Numbered from the stretch's first letter, positions 46,011 to 55,099 are shown. The stretch: DNA of 64,000 nucleotides from an uncultured Aquimarina sp. (GCA_947492105.1 CANLMN010000020.1:1-64000), one strand, 5' to 3'. Numbers and translations are program-made. Notes: generated from the letters alone by a model not told the origin.

Positions 46011-46568
46011 TTATTTCTCATATGGCTGGTATTCAAATCGGAATTTTATGGCAATTGTTTTGGCAATATTTGGCTCTAATACCGGCGGTACTTTGATATC
46101 AAAATCCTTGATAGATACCTCAAAATTACCTTCTAATACATAGGTGTCCGTATCAACGTGTGTGATTACGGTTTTGATATCTACCTCTTTTTTGATATCT
46201 CGGATTGTCAAAACTCCCTTGATTAATCGGGTTTGTTCACTTGCAAGAGGGATATCCAAGTCAGAGATGCGCCCTTCAAAGGTAGCCTTTGGATACAAAT
46301 CAGATTCCATATAACTTTCGTTAAAGTGCATGTGCATCAACGATTTTTTGAAACGGAACCCATTCATCAACATACTTACAGCAATTTGATTAGTGGAGAC
46401 ATCTAGAATGCTCAATACTTGATTATTCTGTGCATCTATATTTTCTGCAGATGCATAGGAGAAAAAAGAAATTTGCCCTTGTCGAGTAATATATTGTTCT
46501 GGTGGTTCTGCGGCTTCAAAACTGCATAATCCTAGAAATAGTAGTAAAAAAACAAGTATTTTATTCAT
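46011..46568 (-). CDS. YceI family protein (paralogue 1)
   Basis: A 185-residue periplasmic lipocalin-like protein of the YceI family, with a signal peptide (about 1-20, ending FEAAE). The core pattern QISFFSYASAENIDAQN, FKKSLMHMHFNESYMESDLY, PKATFEGRI and the DIKKEVDIKT strand are typical. YceI proteins bind polyisoprenoids or related amphiphiles and often sit next to cytochromes. It overlaps the OB-fold gene by 4 nt and is followed closely by the DUF5777 gene. Its closest relative in the window is the YceI gene at 50993, with which it shares most core residues. Confidence 0.9.
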   Translation of the reverse strand: MNKILVFLLLFLGLCSFEAAEPPEQYITRQGQISFFSYASAENIDAQNNQVLSILDVSTNQIAVSMLMNGFRFKKSLMHMHFNESYMESDLYPKATFEGRISDLDIPLASEQTRLIKGVLTIRDIKKEVDIKTVITHVDTDTYVLEGNFEVSIKDFDIKVPPVLEPNIAKTIAIKFRFEYQPYEK

Positions 46569-47017
46569 TTGTTCGTGTTTCTTTGTGTTTGTGTTTTAAT
46601 CAAAATGCATTGCAATAAAATGATATCTTTGAGATATCCCTTACAAATTCCCTTTATACGTACCTGTTCCCCTGGTAGTAATTTTTTTATAGATTCATAC
46701 TGCCCCTCTTGCATATCGCAAAGAATGCTGTTATCTGTACTGATACCTTCTAATACAATGGTATTTCGGTTATTCAAAAAAGTTAGTTCTCGTACTTGAC
46801 CTACTACTTCGATTACTTTTTCTCTATACCGCTCATTGGCCATTGTTTCATCTCGAGTGTACACCTCCAGTAATGTTTGAGCATCTATGCTAAGCTTTGT
46901 TTTTTCTTTTACAATATCTGGATAATCCTGATTCCATATTCGATAAGCATAGCCTATACCTCCAGATAGTATCAAGAGTACGATCAAAATGCCAATATAT
47001 GTGCTTCTTCTATTCAT
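46565..47017 (-). CDS. OB-fold (tRNA_anti-like) membrane protein (paralogue 1)
   Basis: A 150-residue protein starting at ATG 47017 (MNRRSTYIGILIVLLILSGG), with one N-terminal membrane segment and a C-terminal OB-fold domain (about 50-145: REKVIEVVGQVRELTFLNNR, NTIVLEGISTDNSILCDMQE, GEQVRIKGICKGYLKDIILL). It matches the tRNA_anti-like OB-fold family in Bacteroidota. Conserved Cys in ILCDM, KGICKG and LQCIL may bind metal or form disulfides. It overlaps the YceI gene by 4 nt. A role in an extracytoplasmic electron or lipid pathway is inferred from the neighbours. Confidence 0.78.
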   Translation of the reverse strand: MNRRSTYIGILIVLLILSGGIGYAYRIWNQDYPDIVKEKTKLSIDAQTLLEVYTRDETMANERYREKVIEVVGQVRELTFLNNRNTIVLEGISTDNSILCDMQEGQYESIKKLLPGEQVRIKGICKGYLKDIILLQCILIKTQTQRNTNK

Positions 47018-47120
47018 ATACTCAATTACACAGCAAATAAACAATGTTTCTTCCAAGAATCCCCTATAAATATACGTTAAGGCGAAAAAAAATAGGGTAA
47101 AAGGGAAAAAAAGTGGCTCA

Positions 47121-47225
47121 AATTTAGGGCGTGACCCAAGGGTCGTGCTTTCATTGCAATTCCTCGCACTTCACCGCTATTGCGGATCAGGCTGTGGGAT
47201 TTCCATTCCAATCACTCACGCAAAC
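47121..47225. repeat. Palindromic Bacteroidota intergenic element
   Basis: The segment GGGCGTGACCCAAGGGTCGT, then CATTGCAATTCCTCGCACTT and GGGATTTCCATTCC, has a GACCC/GGGTC stem and resembles a repeated intergenic element I associate with many Flavobacteriales genomes, typically with GGGCG..., TGCAATCCCTCGC and GGGGATTTCCA blocks. The G+C content is higher than its surroundings. It fills most of the gap before the LytTR gene. Confidence 0.5.
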
Positions 47226-47307
47226 AAAAGCTGGCAAACGCAATCAAATGAGGCTAAACAAGTTTTAGAATAAAGAATAATTTGTAGTACATTAGCGATC
47301 CTTAATT

Positions 47308-48486
47308 ATGAGAAAAGACAAACTATACTTCTTAACTTTTATTTCGATAGCGGTTATTTTTTTGCTAATCGCATCTATTAGTAGCAAGTACTTTGTAAAA
47401 GTGAGCGCAAATCAACTCATCGAAGTACAACTAGAATCAAGTATTCGAGAGGCCAATGAGATGGCTCGGCTTGTTAATTATCAATTAATAAGCGGCTTAG
47501 AAAGAGAAAAAATCATTCAAAACTTCCAAAAGGCAATAGAAAACACCAACGATGGGGCTTCTTTTATTTGTCTTTTTGATTGGTCAGGAAAAGAAGTGTG
47601 CCACCCCGATATCACACAAGTAGGACAAAAAGTAAACTCCAACCAATCACTTCTTAATTCCTTGAAAGAAGAGAATAGCTCTGATGAGCTGTATAATTTA
47701 CTTATTAATAGAGAAGTCAACGAAGATAATGACCAAAATACCCAAAAAAATCAATCACGGACATTATCCTCAGAGATTGTACATATTGTTCCCGTAGAGG
47801 GTTCTGATCTGATTATAGCAGCACATTTTAATATCGACAAGATAGCCGCACAGACTCGTAAACTCAAAACGAGTTTTTATACCATTTTTGCACTGATGGG
47901 GATGTTGATTATCCTTTCTTCGTTTTTTGCCGTGCGTATGATCGGTAGTTATTATGAGAAGCAACTCGAACAAAAAAACACCAACTTAGAGAGCGAACTT
48001 GTAAATCTATCCAAACTAAATATGGATTTGGTAGCATATCAACAAAAAATCACTGAAGCTGCTGCCAATGAGGTTGTCAAAGAAGTGGTTCATGAGGTGC
48101 AAGAAGTCAAAGAACCAATCGAAAATAATCCTAGTCCCGTCATAGATTCTGGCAAAAAACGAATCCTTACTTATATCAGGAACGAGTTGATTCCTATTTT
48201 TATTGACCAAATCTCACATATATATACCGAGAATGGTATCACCTTTGTCCTTACTGTAGATGGCAAAAAATCGACGACTAATGTTAGCCTCGATGATATG
48301 TTTGCTAATTTGGATCCTTCTTTGTTCTTTAGAGCTAATAGACAATTCATTATCAGTATCACGGCTATTGATAAGATCATAAAATATGGAAATAGCCAAC
48401 TAAAAATTGTTCTGAGAGATACGGACGCCGAAATTATCATTAGCAAAAATAAGGCGAGTGAATTCCGTCAGTGGCTCAATATTTAA
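47308..48486 (+). CDS. Membrane-bound LytTR transcriptional regulator with extracytoplasmic sensor
   Basis: A 392-residue one-component regulator. It has TM1 (about 8-27), an extracytoplasmic Cache-like sensor (about 30-185, with FICLFDWSGKEVCHPDITQVG), TM2 (about 190-209), a coiled coil (215-260) and a C-terminal LytTR DNA-binding domain (about 290-392: SHIYTENGITFVLTVDGKK, DPSLFFRANRQFIISITAID). There is no kinase, so signal sensing and DNA binding are in one protein, a layout known in Bacteroidota. It lies between two oppositely oriented operons of paralogous OB-fold, YceI and DUF5777 genes, and is the obvious candidate to control both. Confidence 0.85.
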   Translation: MRKDKLYFLTFISIAVIFLLIASISSKYFVKVSANQLIEVQLESSIREANEMARLVNYQLISGLEREKIIQNFQKAIENTNDGASFICLFDWSGKEVCHPDITQVGQKVNSNQSLLNSLKEENSSDELYNLLINREVNEDNDQNTQKNQSRTLSSEIVHIVPVEGSDLIIAAHFNIDKIAAQTRKLKTSFYTIFALMGMLIILSSFFAVRMIGSYYEKQLEQKNTNLESELVNLSKLNMDLVAYQQKITEAAANEVVKEVVHEVQEVKEPIENNPSPVIDSGKKRILTYIRNELIPIFIDQISHIYTENGITFVLTVDGKKSTTNVSLDDMFANLDPSLFFRANRQFIISITAIDKIIKYGNSQLKIVLRDTDAEIIISKNKASEFRQWLNI

Positions 48487-48769
48487 TAAGCTATTCCCTT
48501 GACGACTATATAATGTAGCAAACTTCCTTGTTCTTTTTTGATTGTTTTTCAAGATTGTTTTTGGCATTATTTTTTTTACGGAACTCCTCTTGATTTTTCG
48601 TTTTGAACCGAAAATGAGATGATGAGAGAAGTAATCCAATATGGGTAAATTTGATCTAATTTTTAGTGCGAAGAAAAAATCTAGAGCTGTTATCTCAGGA
48701 GCATTGATAGACGTTTGATGTTATATCGGGCATAGATAACCCAAAAAAATACCCAAAGAATAAACAAAA

Positions 48770-48862
48770 TTCCCCCCTTCCCTACTTCTTTTCTTTCTGA
48801 AGCTTATTCCTCTATTTTTTCAACTGTTTTTTTTCCTTTTCGCACCTATTTTTTTCCCTCTC
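48770..48862. other. Pyrimidine-rich tract
   Basis: About 90 bp with very few purines on the plus strand (TTCCCCCCTTCCCTACTTCT, later TTTTTTTTCCTTTTCGCACC). It lies in the 48487-48937 gap, upstream of the PF03640 lipoprotein gene. It may be a structural or leader feature; no specific motif is recognised. Confidence 0.5.
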
Positions 48863-48937
48863 ACATAGATTGATTTGATGCAAACCTTAATAATGGCGGT
48901 TCTTTGCAGCATCAATAAACCATAAAAATATTTCAAA

Positions 48938-49819
48938 ATGAAAAAATCAATTTTAATAGCCGTCGTTTCAACTTTTACTTTTTTTAGCTGTAGTACAGAC
49001 ACTGATACAGCCATCGATACAACGATTATAGAACCAAATCCTACTACCCCAGTTACTGATGGTGTTTCGGTAAAACTTGCCAACAATGCAACTTTTGGTA
49101 ATATTATAACAGATGCAGCGGGTAAGTCACTTTATTTCTTTTCCAAAGATGCTGATGGTAATTCTGCCTGTTCTGGTGGATGTGCAAATGCATGGCCCAT
49201 ATTTTATACAAAAGAACTCAAATTAGATGCTGGATTAGAAATGGCAGATTTTGGAGTCATCACAAGAGCAGATGGGACCAAGCAAAACACCTTCAAAGGA
49301 TGGCCTTTATATTACTACGCTGGTGATAGTGTTGCCGGAGATACTGCTGGTGACAAGGTTGGGAATAACTGGTACATTGCCAAGCCTGATTATTCGATCA
49401 TGTATGCACAAGCACAATTAGTAGGCAAAGATGCAAATGGTAATGCGATGAACCTCAAAAGTGATTATACACCAGGAGATGAACTGACATTCTATCTAAC
49501 CAATGGAAAAGGTAGAACAATCTATACCTTTACAAAAGATAGAAAAGATACAAACAATTACACAGATCAGGCTTTTACCAAAAATCCTACATGGCCTATA
49601 TTAGAATTTGATGTCAATATGATACCTAGCATCTTGGATCGTGCAGATTTTGGAACTATCGACGTATTTGGAAGAACCCAGGTAACATACAAGGGACATC
49701 CTTTATACTACTTTATTCAGGATACAAAAAGAGGTGATAATTTTGGTGTGAATGTTCCTGCGCCTGGTGTATGGCCAATTGCCAATGCAGATACTGCACC
49801 AGCACCTAGTAATCTATAA
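48938..49819 (+). CDS. Lipoprotein with two PF03640-type secreted repeats
   Basis: A 293-residue lipoprotein (lipobox TFFSC, Cys18), with a Thr/Pro-rich linker and two secreted-repeat units of the PF03640 (COG4315) family. Unit one is about 50-150 (GKSLYFFSKDADGNSACSGG, CANAWPIFYT, FKGWPLYYYAGD); unit two is about 175-285 (GRTIYTFTKDRKDTNNYTDQ, NPTWPILEFD, YKGHPLYYFIQD). The pattern YxF-xxD ... C...W.P ... WPLYYY is the family signature. Its role is unknown, but such lipoproteins are often found near cytochromes, as here. It begins the plus-strand operon or is its neighbour; the gap to the cytochrome gene holds a MITE. Confidence 0.85.
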   Translation: MKKSILIAVVSTFTFFSCSTDTDTAIDTTIIEPNPTTPVTDGVSVKLANNATFGNIITDAAGKSLYFFSKDADGNSACSGGCANAWPIFYTKELKLDAGLEMADFGVITRADGTKQNTFKGWPLYYYAGDSVAGDTAGDKVGNNWYIAKPDYSIMYAQAQLVGKDANGNAMNLKSDYTPGDELTFYLTNGKGRTIYTFTKDRKDTNNYTDQAFTKNPTWPILEFDVNMIPSILDRADFGTIDVFGRTQVTYKGHPLYYFIQDTKRGDNFGVNVPAPGVWPIANADTAPAPSNL

Positions 49820-49856
49820 GACTACAAAAATTCTTGTCAAAATCCGCTGTATGTAT

Positions 49857-49937
49857 AATACCATTTGCTGTTTGAATTTACTGAAACAAAAAAGTCTTAA
49901 TTTTTCTTTCCAATAAATTCAAAGGATAAATAGTATA
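49857..49937. repeat. MITE-like element, family C, internally deleted (copy C2)
   Basis: TAATACCATTTGCTGTTTGA and AATTCAAAGGATAAATAGTA are the family C termini, joined by a short middle. About 80 bp, flanked by TA. It lies between the lipoprotein and the cytochrome gene. Confidence 0.7.
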
Positions 49938-50135
49938 AGTAACGGTTCGTACAATACATACAGTGGTATCAATCATTGTTCATTAACTCACATGGTTTTT
50001 TGAATTCGGACTGCTTGCCTGCTTAGTGAGACCAGTTCTGGTGTTATTCTAGACTATGACACTATAAGAAATGGTATTGGGGGTTCACGACGTAGGTAAG
50101 CTTCCTTTTCAAAAACTATTTTTAAACAAAAACAG

Positions 50136-50495
50136 ATGATTTTTTCTATAGATTTCTATAAAAACATAACAGTAGTTCTTCTTTTGATCACACTCTATGC
50201 CTGCGAAAACCATGTTGTAGAGGATTCTATAACAGTAGCATCCGTAGTGTCGGATTCTTGTGATCCCAATCTCTCATTTGCCAAAATGGTGCAACCCATT
50301 ATTGAGCAACGTTGTACTCGTTGTCATGGAGGTAGCCAAGCTCCGGATTTGAGAACCTATAATGATATTCGTACAAATGCAAGCCGTATCCAAAGTGCAG
50401 TAGTTAGTAGACGAATGCCATTGGGTGGATCCTTAACGAATGCACAAATCACCATTATCGATTGTTGGATAACGAATGGAGCTCTGGATAACTAG
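50136..50495 (+). CDS. Small c-type cytochrome lipoprotein
   Basis: A 119-residue exported protein with a hydrophobic start and lipobox TLYAC, a single haem-binding CTRCH (in EQRCTRCHGGSQAPDL) and a likely distal Met in SRRMPLGGSLTNAQ. It is about the size of a small class I domain used in Bacteroidota oxidoreductases. It precedes the OB-fold, YceI and DUF5777 genes by 33 bp and should be co-transcribed. It probably passes electrons at the outer face of the inner membrane or in the outer membrane. The minus-strand operon has no equivalent. Confidence 0.85.
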   Translation: MIFSIDFYKNITVVLLLITLYACENHVVEDSITVASVVSDSCDPNLSFAKMVQPIIEQRCTRCHGGSQAPDLRTYNDIRTNASRIQSAVVSRRMPLGGSLTNAQITIIDCWITNGALDN

Positions 50496-50528
50496 GAATA
50501 ACATACTGTATTTTAGATTACATCAATT

Positions 50529-50951
50529 ATGAAAAAAACTACAAAAATAACCTTACTATTCTTGATTCTGCTCATCTCATTGGTTACGATACGATTAGTT
50601 TTTTTGTATCACCAACCGCACAAGGATATGACACAAGAGATAGCGAGTATAAAAATAGCTTCAGAAGATTTACTCAAAGACTTTCAAGAAGATGAATCAC
50701 TAGCAAATACGATTTATTTAGAGCAAATCACTCAAGTACAAGGTACTATCACAGCTATAGAGAACAATACAGAAGAAGTGGTCATTGTACTGAGTGAACC
50801 TGACTCCTTTGGTGGTATTCGTTGCCACATATCACCAGAAGAATATACAAAAGTATCAGCTCTTACCACGGGACAACAAATAACCATCAAAGGAATCTGT
50901 ACCGGATACTTGATGGATGTTGTTTTGGTCCGATGCGTACTGATACCATAA
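50529..50951 (+). CDS. OB-fold (tRNA_anti-like) membrane protein (paralogue 2)
   Basis: A 140-residue paralogue of the gene at 46565-47017. It has one membrane segment (about 8-28) and an OB-fold domain (about 45-140) with LEQITQVQGTITAIENNTEE, VIVLSEPDSFGGIRCHISPE and QQITIKGICTGYLMDVVLVR. The Cys positions in GIRCH, KGIC and VRCVL correspond to those of paralogue 1. It is the second gene of the plus-strand operon, after cytochrome c and before YceI (41 bp). Confidence 0.78.
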   Translation: MKKTTKITLLFLILLISLVTIRLVFLYHQPHKDMTQEIASIKIASEDLLKDFQEDESLANTIYLEQITQVQGTITAIENNTEEVVIVLSEPDSFGGIRCHISPEEYTKVSALTTGQQITIKGICTGYLMDVVLVRCVLIP

Positions 50952-50992
50952 TAGCATTTATAATCAAACGTAACTACTAAACATTATACCAG

Positions 50993-51538
50993 ATGAAATT
51001 TTTTCTAATAACACTTTGTTTTGTGTTCTGCATAAAAACGATAGAAGCTCAAGATAAATTTTTAACCAAAAAAGGGCAAATTTCCTTTTTCTCTAGTGCC
51101 AGTGCAGAGGATATCAAAGCAGATAATAAACAAGTACTTAGCATCATTAATTCTAGTACAGGAGACATTGCGATCGCTATATTGATGAAATCATTTATGT
51201 TCCAAAAATCCTTGATGCAGGAGCATTTTAATGAAAATTATGTAGAATCAGACAAATATCCAAAAGCTATATTCAAGGGACGTATTACTGATTTTGAGAC
51301 CATATCAAGTACCAACACTAGTACTACAGTTGTAGGAGATATAACTATTCATGGTGTAACCAAGGCATTATCCATTACAACAAATATCAAACGAACAAAT
51401 GATCAGATTTTATTGATGGGTAATTTTCCAATTTCATTAGCGGATTTTGATATCAAAATACCATCGGTTGTGATAAATAATATTGCAGAAACGGTAGATG
51501 TCCGCTTTGAACTGGCTCATGAACTTTATACCAAATAA
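50993..51538 (+). CDS. YceI family protein (paralogue 2)
   Basis: A 181-residue periplasmic YceI-family protein with signal peptide (about 1-19, ending TIEAQ). QISFFSSASAEDIKADNKQ, FQKSLMQEHFNENYVESDKY and PKAIFKGRITDFE match the minus-strand copy almost residue for residue. A lipid-like or isoprenoid ligand is expected from the family. It is followed after 1 bp by the DUF5777 gene, so the two are probably coupled and work together. Confidence 0.9.
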   Translation: MKFFLITLCFVFCIKTIEAQDKFLTKKGQISFFSSASAEDIKADNKQVLSIINSSTGDIAIAILMKSFMFQKSLMQEHFNENYVESDKYPKAIFKGRITDFETISSTNTSTTVVGDITIHGVTKALSITTNIKRTNDQILLMGNFPISLADFDIKIPSVVINNIAETVDVRFELAHELYTK

Positions 51539-51539
51539 A

Positions 51540-52451
51540 ATGAAGAGAATTGTAATCAGCATCCTATATACCTTCAGTATTATTGGATTAGTAGCGCAAG
51601 AAGAGGATCTTTTGGACTTGCTAGAAGCAGAATTGCCGCAAACCAAAAACTACGTCACTTCTACTTTCAAAGGAACCCGAATCCTAAGTGGCCATTCTGT
51701 AGAGAATCGCAAAAAAAATGCTCTGGAGTTTGTGATATCTCACCGTTTTGGCAGAGTTAACCTCGGTATTGATGAGCTTTATGGACTCGACCAATCAAAC
51801 ATTCGATTTGCTTTTGAGTATGGATTGACTGATGCTCTTATGGTGGGTCTGGGTAGAAGTAGTTTTGATAAAACCTATGATGGTTTTGTCAAATATAAAT
51901 TGTGGAGACAACGCTCTGGCAAAGGTGCATTACCTGTAAGTGTTTCCTTTTTTGGAAGCGCAGCATATAGAACTGCCAAAGATTTTGATCCCGAAAAAAA
52001 ACCTACTCGTAGTCAAAAATTAGCCTACACTACACAGATTTTAATTGCCAGAAAGTTCAGCCCTGGTTTCTCCCTACAGTTTACACCCACATTTATTCAC
52101 AGAAATTCGGTCAAAACAGCATTAGATCCGCATGATATTCTAGCCATGGGTCTAGGCGGAAGAGTAAAATTAACAAAGCGAATGTCATTCAATGCAGAAT
52201 ACTTTTATACCCTTAACCCATTAGTATCTATCCCTGCTACGAATGCTGTTGCGTTGGGTATTGATATCGAAACTGGTGGACATGTATTTCAGATAATCCT
52301 GTCCAACTCCATCACGATGATCGAAAAGAGTTTTATCACAGAATCTACAGATCGTTTTTTTGAAGGTGATATTCATTTAGGATTTAATATCTCTAGAGCA
52401 TTCCAAACTGGTAAACGCCATAAAAAACAAAAAATACGTACTCCTCATTAA
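51540..52451 (+). CDS. DUF5777 family outer-membrane beta-barrel protein (paralogue 2)
   Basis: A 303-residue barrel starting at ATG 51540 (MKRIVISILYTFSIIGLVAQ), 1 bp after the YceI stop; a longer frame begins inside the YceI gene and is unlikely. FKGTRILSGHSVENRKKNAL, FEYGLTDALMVGLGRSSFDK, TTQILIARKFSPGFSLQFTP and TFIHRN match paralogue 1. The C-terminus is basic (KRHKKQKIRTPH). It ends the plus-strand module. The role is likely the outer-membrane part of the YceI/cytochrome pathway; it is not established. Confidence 0.85.
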   Translation: MKRIVISILYTFSIIGLVAQEEDLLDLLEAELPQTKNYVTSTFKGTRILSGHSVENRKKNALEFVISHRFGRVNLGIDELYGLDQSNIRFAFEYGLTDALMVGLGRSSFDKTYDGFVKYKLWRQRSGKGALPVSVSFFGSAAYRTAKDFDPEKKPTRSQKLAYTTQILIARKFSPGFSLQFTPTFIHRNSVKTALDPHDILAMGLGGRVKLTKRMSFNAEYFYTLNPLVSIPATNAVALGIDIETGGHVFQIILSNSITMIEKSFITESTDRFFEGDIHLGFNISRAFQTGKRHKKQKIRTPH

Positions 52452-52464
52452 AGATTTATATCAG

Positions 52465-52615
52465 TTAATTTAGGTATATAAGCTCGTTTTAATGACTCTG
52501 TTATTTTTTATGTACAAGCACCGTGATGCTATTGCATAGCCTTGGCTATGCAATATATGAACTATATTTCGCTAGTTTTAATTATGAAATTTGAGCATCG
52601 CTTATTACTTCGGAG
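52465..52615. repeat. Chimeric MITE-like fragment, family A left half joined to family B interior
   Basis: It starts as family A (AATTTAGGTATATAAGCTCG, TGTACAAGCACCGTGATGCT, GGCTATGCAATATATGAACT) and continues as family B interior (ATATTTCGCTAGTTTTAATT, AAATTTGAGCATCGCTTATT). The join at about 52560 suggests recombination between two families. Confidence 0.6.
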
Positions 52616-52649
52616 TTACGAACTGGATTTTGATATAAAAATGGCATCT

Positions 52650-52692
52650 AAAAAAATAAGCCTCAAACCCAATAAATGGTCATGAGGCTTAC
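52650..52692 (-). terminator. Rho-independent terminator of the T9SS gene
   Basis: TAAGCCTCA (52657-52665) pairs with TGAGGCTTA (52683-52691) around a 17-nt loop. On the minus strand a run of seven T follows. It lies just past the stop of the 52713-53732 gene. Confidence 0.85.
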
Positions 52693-52712
52693 ACTACTAA
52701 ATTGGCTAAGGA

Positions 52713-53732
52713 TTACCTTTTTATAAACTCAACGGTTTTTATATTATTCTTATAAATAAACTGTGCTAGATACATTCCTGGGTTTAACTCCGAGACAGTT
52801 ATTTCTGTATTCGTAAAAGGGGTTATAACAGCCTCTTTTAACAGCATACTTGTTTGTATGTCAATAATATTTACGTGAATATCTCCATCATTGGATACAT
52901 TGTCAATTGTAATGATATCCGTCGCCGGATTTGGATGTAAAATTAATTGATCTAATGGATTTTTGATTATATTTAAAGTAAAAGGTTGAAAATCAGAAAC
53001 GTACTTATTGAGTTCGGTTGAGTAGAACCGAACACTTATTTTGTAGGTGCCCTCATCCAAAGAAATATTATGAAACGCACCTCTACTATCCCCATTAAGT
53101 GCATAAGGTTCAATCTTTTCTTTATTAAAAAAAGAGTCATTGATAAAAAAATCTGCCTCTATGCCATTAGAAGTAAAATCTTCTATGTCTAAATTGCTTG
53201 CAGCAACTTCTATACTATAATCTTTTGCTATAATGGCAAAATTATTAGAATTAGTAATGTCAATGGTCAAGGTATAAGTACTATCCCTATAACTTGTATC
53301 GGATACTAAGTTACCTGTATTCGTATCTATTATTTGGAAAGTACTGACACTTGGACGAAGAGTTGTATACTCCCCTAATGCTATATACTCTGTAGTTTTA
53401 TCTTCAAAGTCAAAAATAAGAGAAGGATCATAACTTTGGTATTCCATACCGTCTTGTAATTCAGGTATTCCTTCCATGATGCCCGTATCTAGGTCAAAAG
53501 TTAGTCCTTCGGGAATATCCCGTACTCTTAATGAGGTGGCAGTAGGATAGTATTCTCTAACTTTTCCGTAAGAATATTTGAAATACATTCCATAAATTAA
53601 TATATTTTCTTCAAAAATTGTTGCCTCATTTGATTTTTTAGTCTCAGTAACGGTATGACTATAGGATAGATGATTACCAAAAAATACTGTTAATAAGATG
53701 ATTAACTGGATTGAAATTGTAGTTTTTTTCAT
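52713..53732 (-). CDS. T9SS-sorted secreted protein of unknown function
   Basis: A 339-residue exported protein with a signal peptide (about 1-26, ending LSYSH), a putative-Ig-like or cadherin-like region that includes VRDIPEGLTFDLDTGIMEGI (the PuIg-type GLTFD-x-x-T-G-x-I-x-G signature), an unrecognised beta-rich middle and a Por sorting domain (last 75 residues, from LDQLILHPNPATDIITIDNV). It is transcribed alone. A structural or adhesive surface role is likely; no enzyme residues are seen. Confidence 0.82.
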   Translation of the reverse strand: MKKTTISIQLIILLTVFFGNHLSYSHTVTETKKSNEATIFEENILIYGMYFKYSYGKVREYYPTATSLRVRDIPEGLTFDLDTGIMEGIPELQDGMEYQSYDPSLIFDFEDKTTEYIALGEYTTLRPSVSTFQIIDTNTGNLVSDTSYRDSTYTLTIDITNSNNFAIIAKDYSIEVAASNLDIEDFTSNGIEADFFINDSFFNKEKIEPYALNGDSRGAFHNISLDEGTYKISVRFYSTELNKYVSDFQPFTLNIIKNPLDQLILHPNPATDIITIDNVSNDGDIHVNIIDIQTSMLLKEAVITPFTNTEITVSELNPGMYLAQFIYKNNIKTVEFIKR

Positions 53733-54030
53733 TGTTTTAGTTTTTAAGTTTTAAGCTGTTCTAAAATTAATAATTTGATGTTTTGGCATCAAGAGGTATT
53801 TACCCCTTTTTGTGAAATGATTTTTTAGGAATCAAATACAGAATTTTTAGAATTAATTTTTACCAAAACAGCCACTACAATGCTTGTATGGTAGATTTTT
53901 TACCTAAAATTCAAAGAGATAGAAGTTATTTGTATTGTGGTAAATTCAAAGGTTCAAAACCAATCTATGTTATTAAAGTGCATAATCGTTATATACGGTA
54001 TTTATGAGATATCATAGATACCATACACTT

Positions 54031-54158
54031 AATACCAGCTAAAATGTAATTGTAGGCCAAAACAATTTGAACATAACTGTGACTACAGTTGAATTTTCTA
54101 GTGAAAAAATAGAAGAAGAAACTAATTATTAGCTTGTAATTAGTTTTTAGATAGTATT
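54031..54158. repeat. MITE-like element, family B (copy B5)
   Basis: AATACCAGCTAAAATGTAAT on the left and AATTAGTTTTTAGATAGTAT on the right, about 128 bp with a partly deleted interior. It overlaps the 3' end of the MscS gene and supplies its final codons and TAA stop. It occupies the 53733-54146 gap, which has nothing else notable. Confidence 0.75.
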
Positions 54159-54680
54159 ATCTTTTGGACTTAATGTTTCTACTATAGTCTTCTTGTCCAA
54201 CATTTCTATGCCTTTTTGCATAACCAAAGAATTGGGTAAGGTAATTTGTTCTCCTTGATCTGTTTTGATTAATAGATAGAAACCTGTGATATCTTTTATT
54301 TCTCCAGTCCAATCAAAATCCTTATCCAGTATCCGAATTCGGTCTCCAATCCGTAATGGGTGATAAAAAAATAGAATTACACTTGCTGTAAGATTGGACA
54401 ACAATGACCACTGTGCAACAAAACTAACACCCAAGACGGCTAATACCGACGATATAAATATCGTAAACTCCTTGATGTCTACTCCCCAAATTATTGCTAA
54501 GACCGTTCCTGCAATAAGATAATAGATCAAATAACTAAAATTGAGAATTGCTTTTTTTCGGTTCGGATCAATGGATTTGAGTGTAGCAAACCTACGGATC
54601 GCATTTTTACTTATTTGATAACATATGATGACAAACACAACAACAATAATTGTACTCAAGATCTCTTGTTGATATTTCAT
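54147..54680 (-). CDS. Small MscS-type mechanosensitive channel
   Basis: A 177-residue membrane protein with three segments (about 8-24, 48-64, 72-108) and an MscS domain. The pore helix and its exit read LGVSFVAQWSLLSNLTASVI and LFFYHPLRIGDRIRI, then GEIKDITGFYLLIKTDQGEQ and LPNSLVMQKGI, which are MscS hallmarks. It should release solutes on osmotic downshift. The C-terminal half of the usual beta and alpha-beta domains is absent, so it is a short form. The last residues and stop come from a family B MITE end, so truncation by the insertion is possible. Confidence 0.85.
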   Translation of the reverse strand: MKYQQEILSTIIVVVFVIICYQISKNAIRRFATLKSIDPNRKKAILNFSYLIYYLIAGTVLAIIWGVDIKEFTIFISSVLAVLGVSFVAQWSLLSNLTASVILFFYHPLRIGDRIRILDKDFDWTGEIKDITGFYLLIKTDQGEQITLPNSLVMQKGIEMLDKKTIVETLSPKDNTI

Positions 54681-55099
54681 TATTTTTATAATTAAAGATG
54701 ATTTTTAATTTAATATATATTTAGACTTGATAATTCCAATTGCTAATATCTTTTGGATAAGATCAGGTACATATGAAAATAGTATTGGATTCAAACAATG
54801 GTCCAACTAAGACACAAATAGGCTCCAAGCTCACGATTGATCATAATTCTTTTGATGTTTAGTACAATTTATAGCACAAAAATACCACGATCAGGGTATT
54901 TTGTAATAAAAAAACAACAATATTTCTGATTTCGCACAGCGTATAATTTTGGAAGCAGGTAGGAATAATTTGAATCTTAAAACTTCTTTTTTTAATCATT
55001 TAGGATAAAATTTAAAAATATTAACCAGCATTTAATACTAGAAATGGCATAACTCCCAATTACTACTTATCTTTATCCATTAAATCTGTAGACGGCATT
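54681..55099. other. Intergenic region between divergent genes
   Basis: A 419-bp stretch with AT-rich DNA and no repeat, hairpin or gene that I can support. It should contain the promoters of the MscS gene and of cysE. No clear promoter match is visible. Confidence 0.45.
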
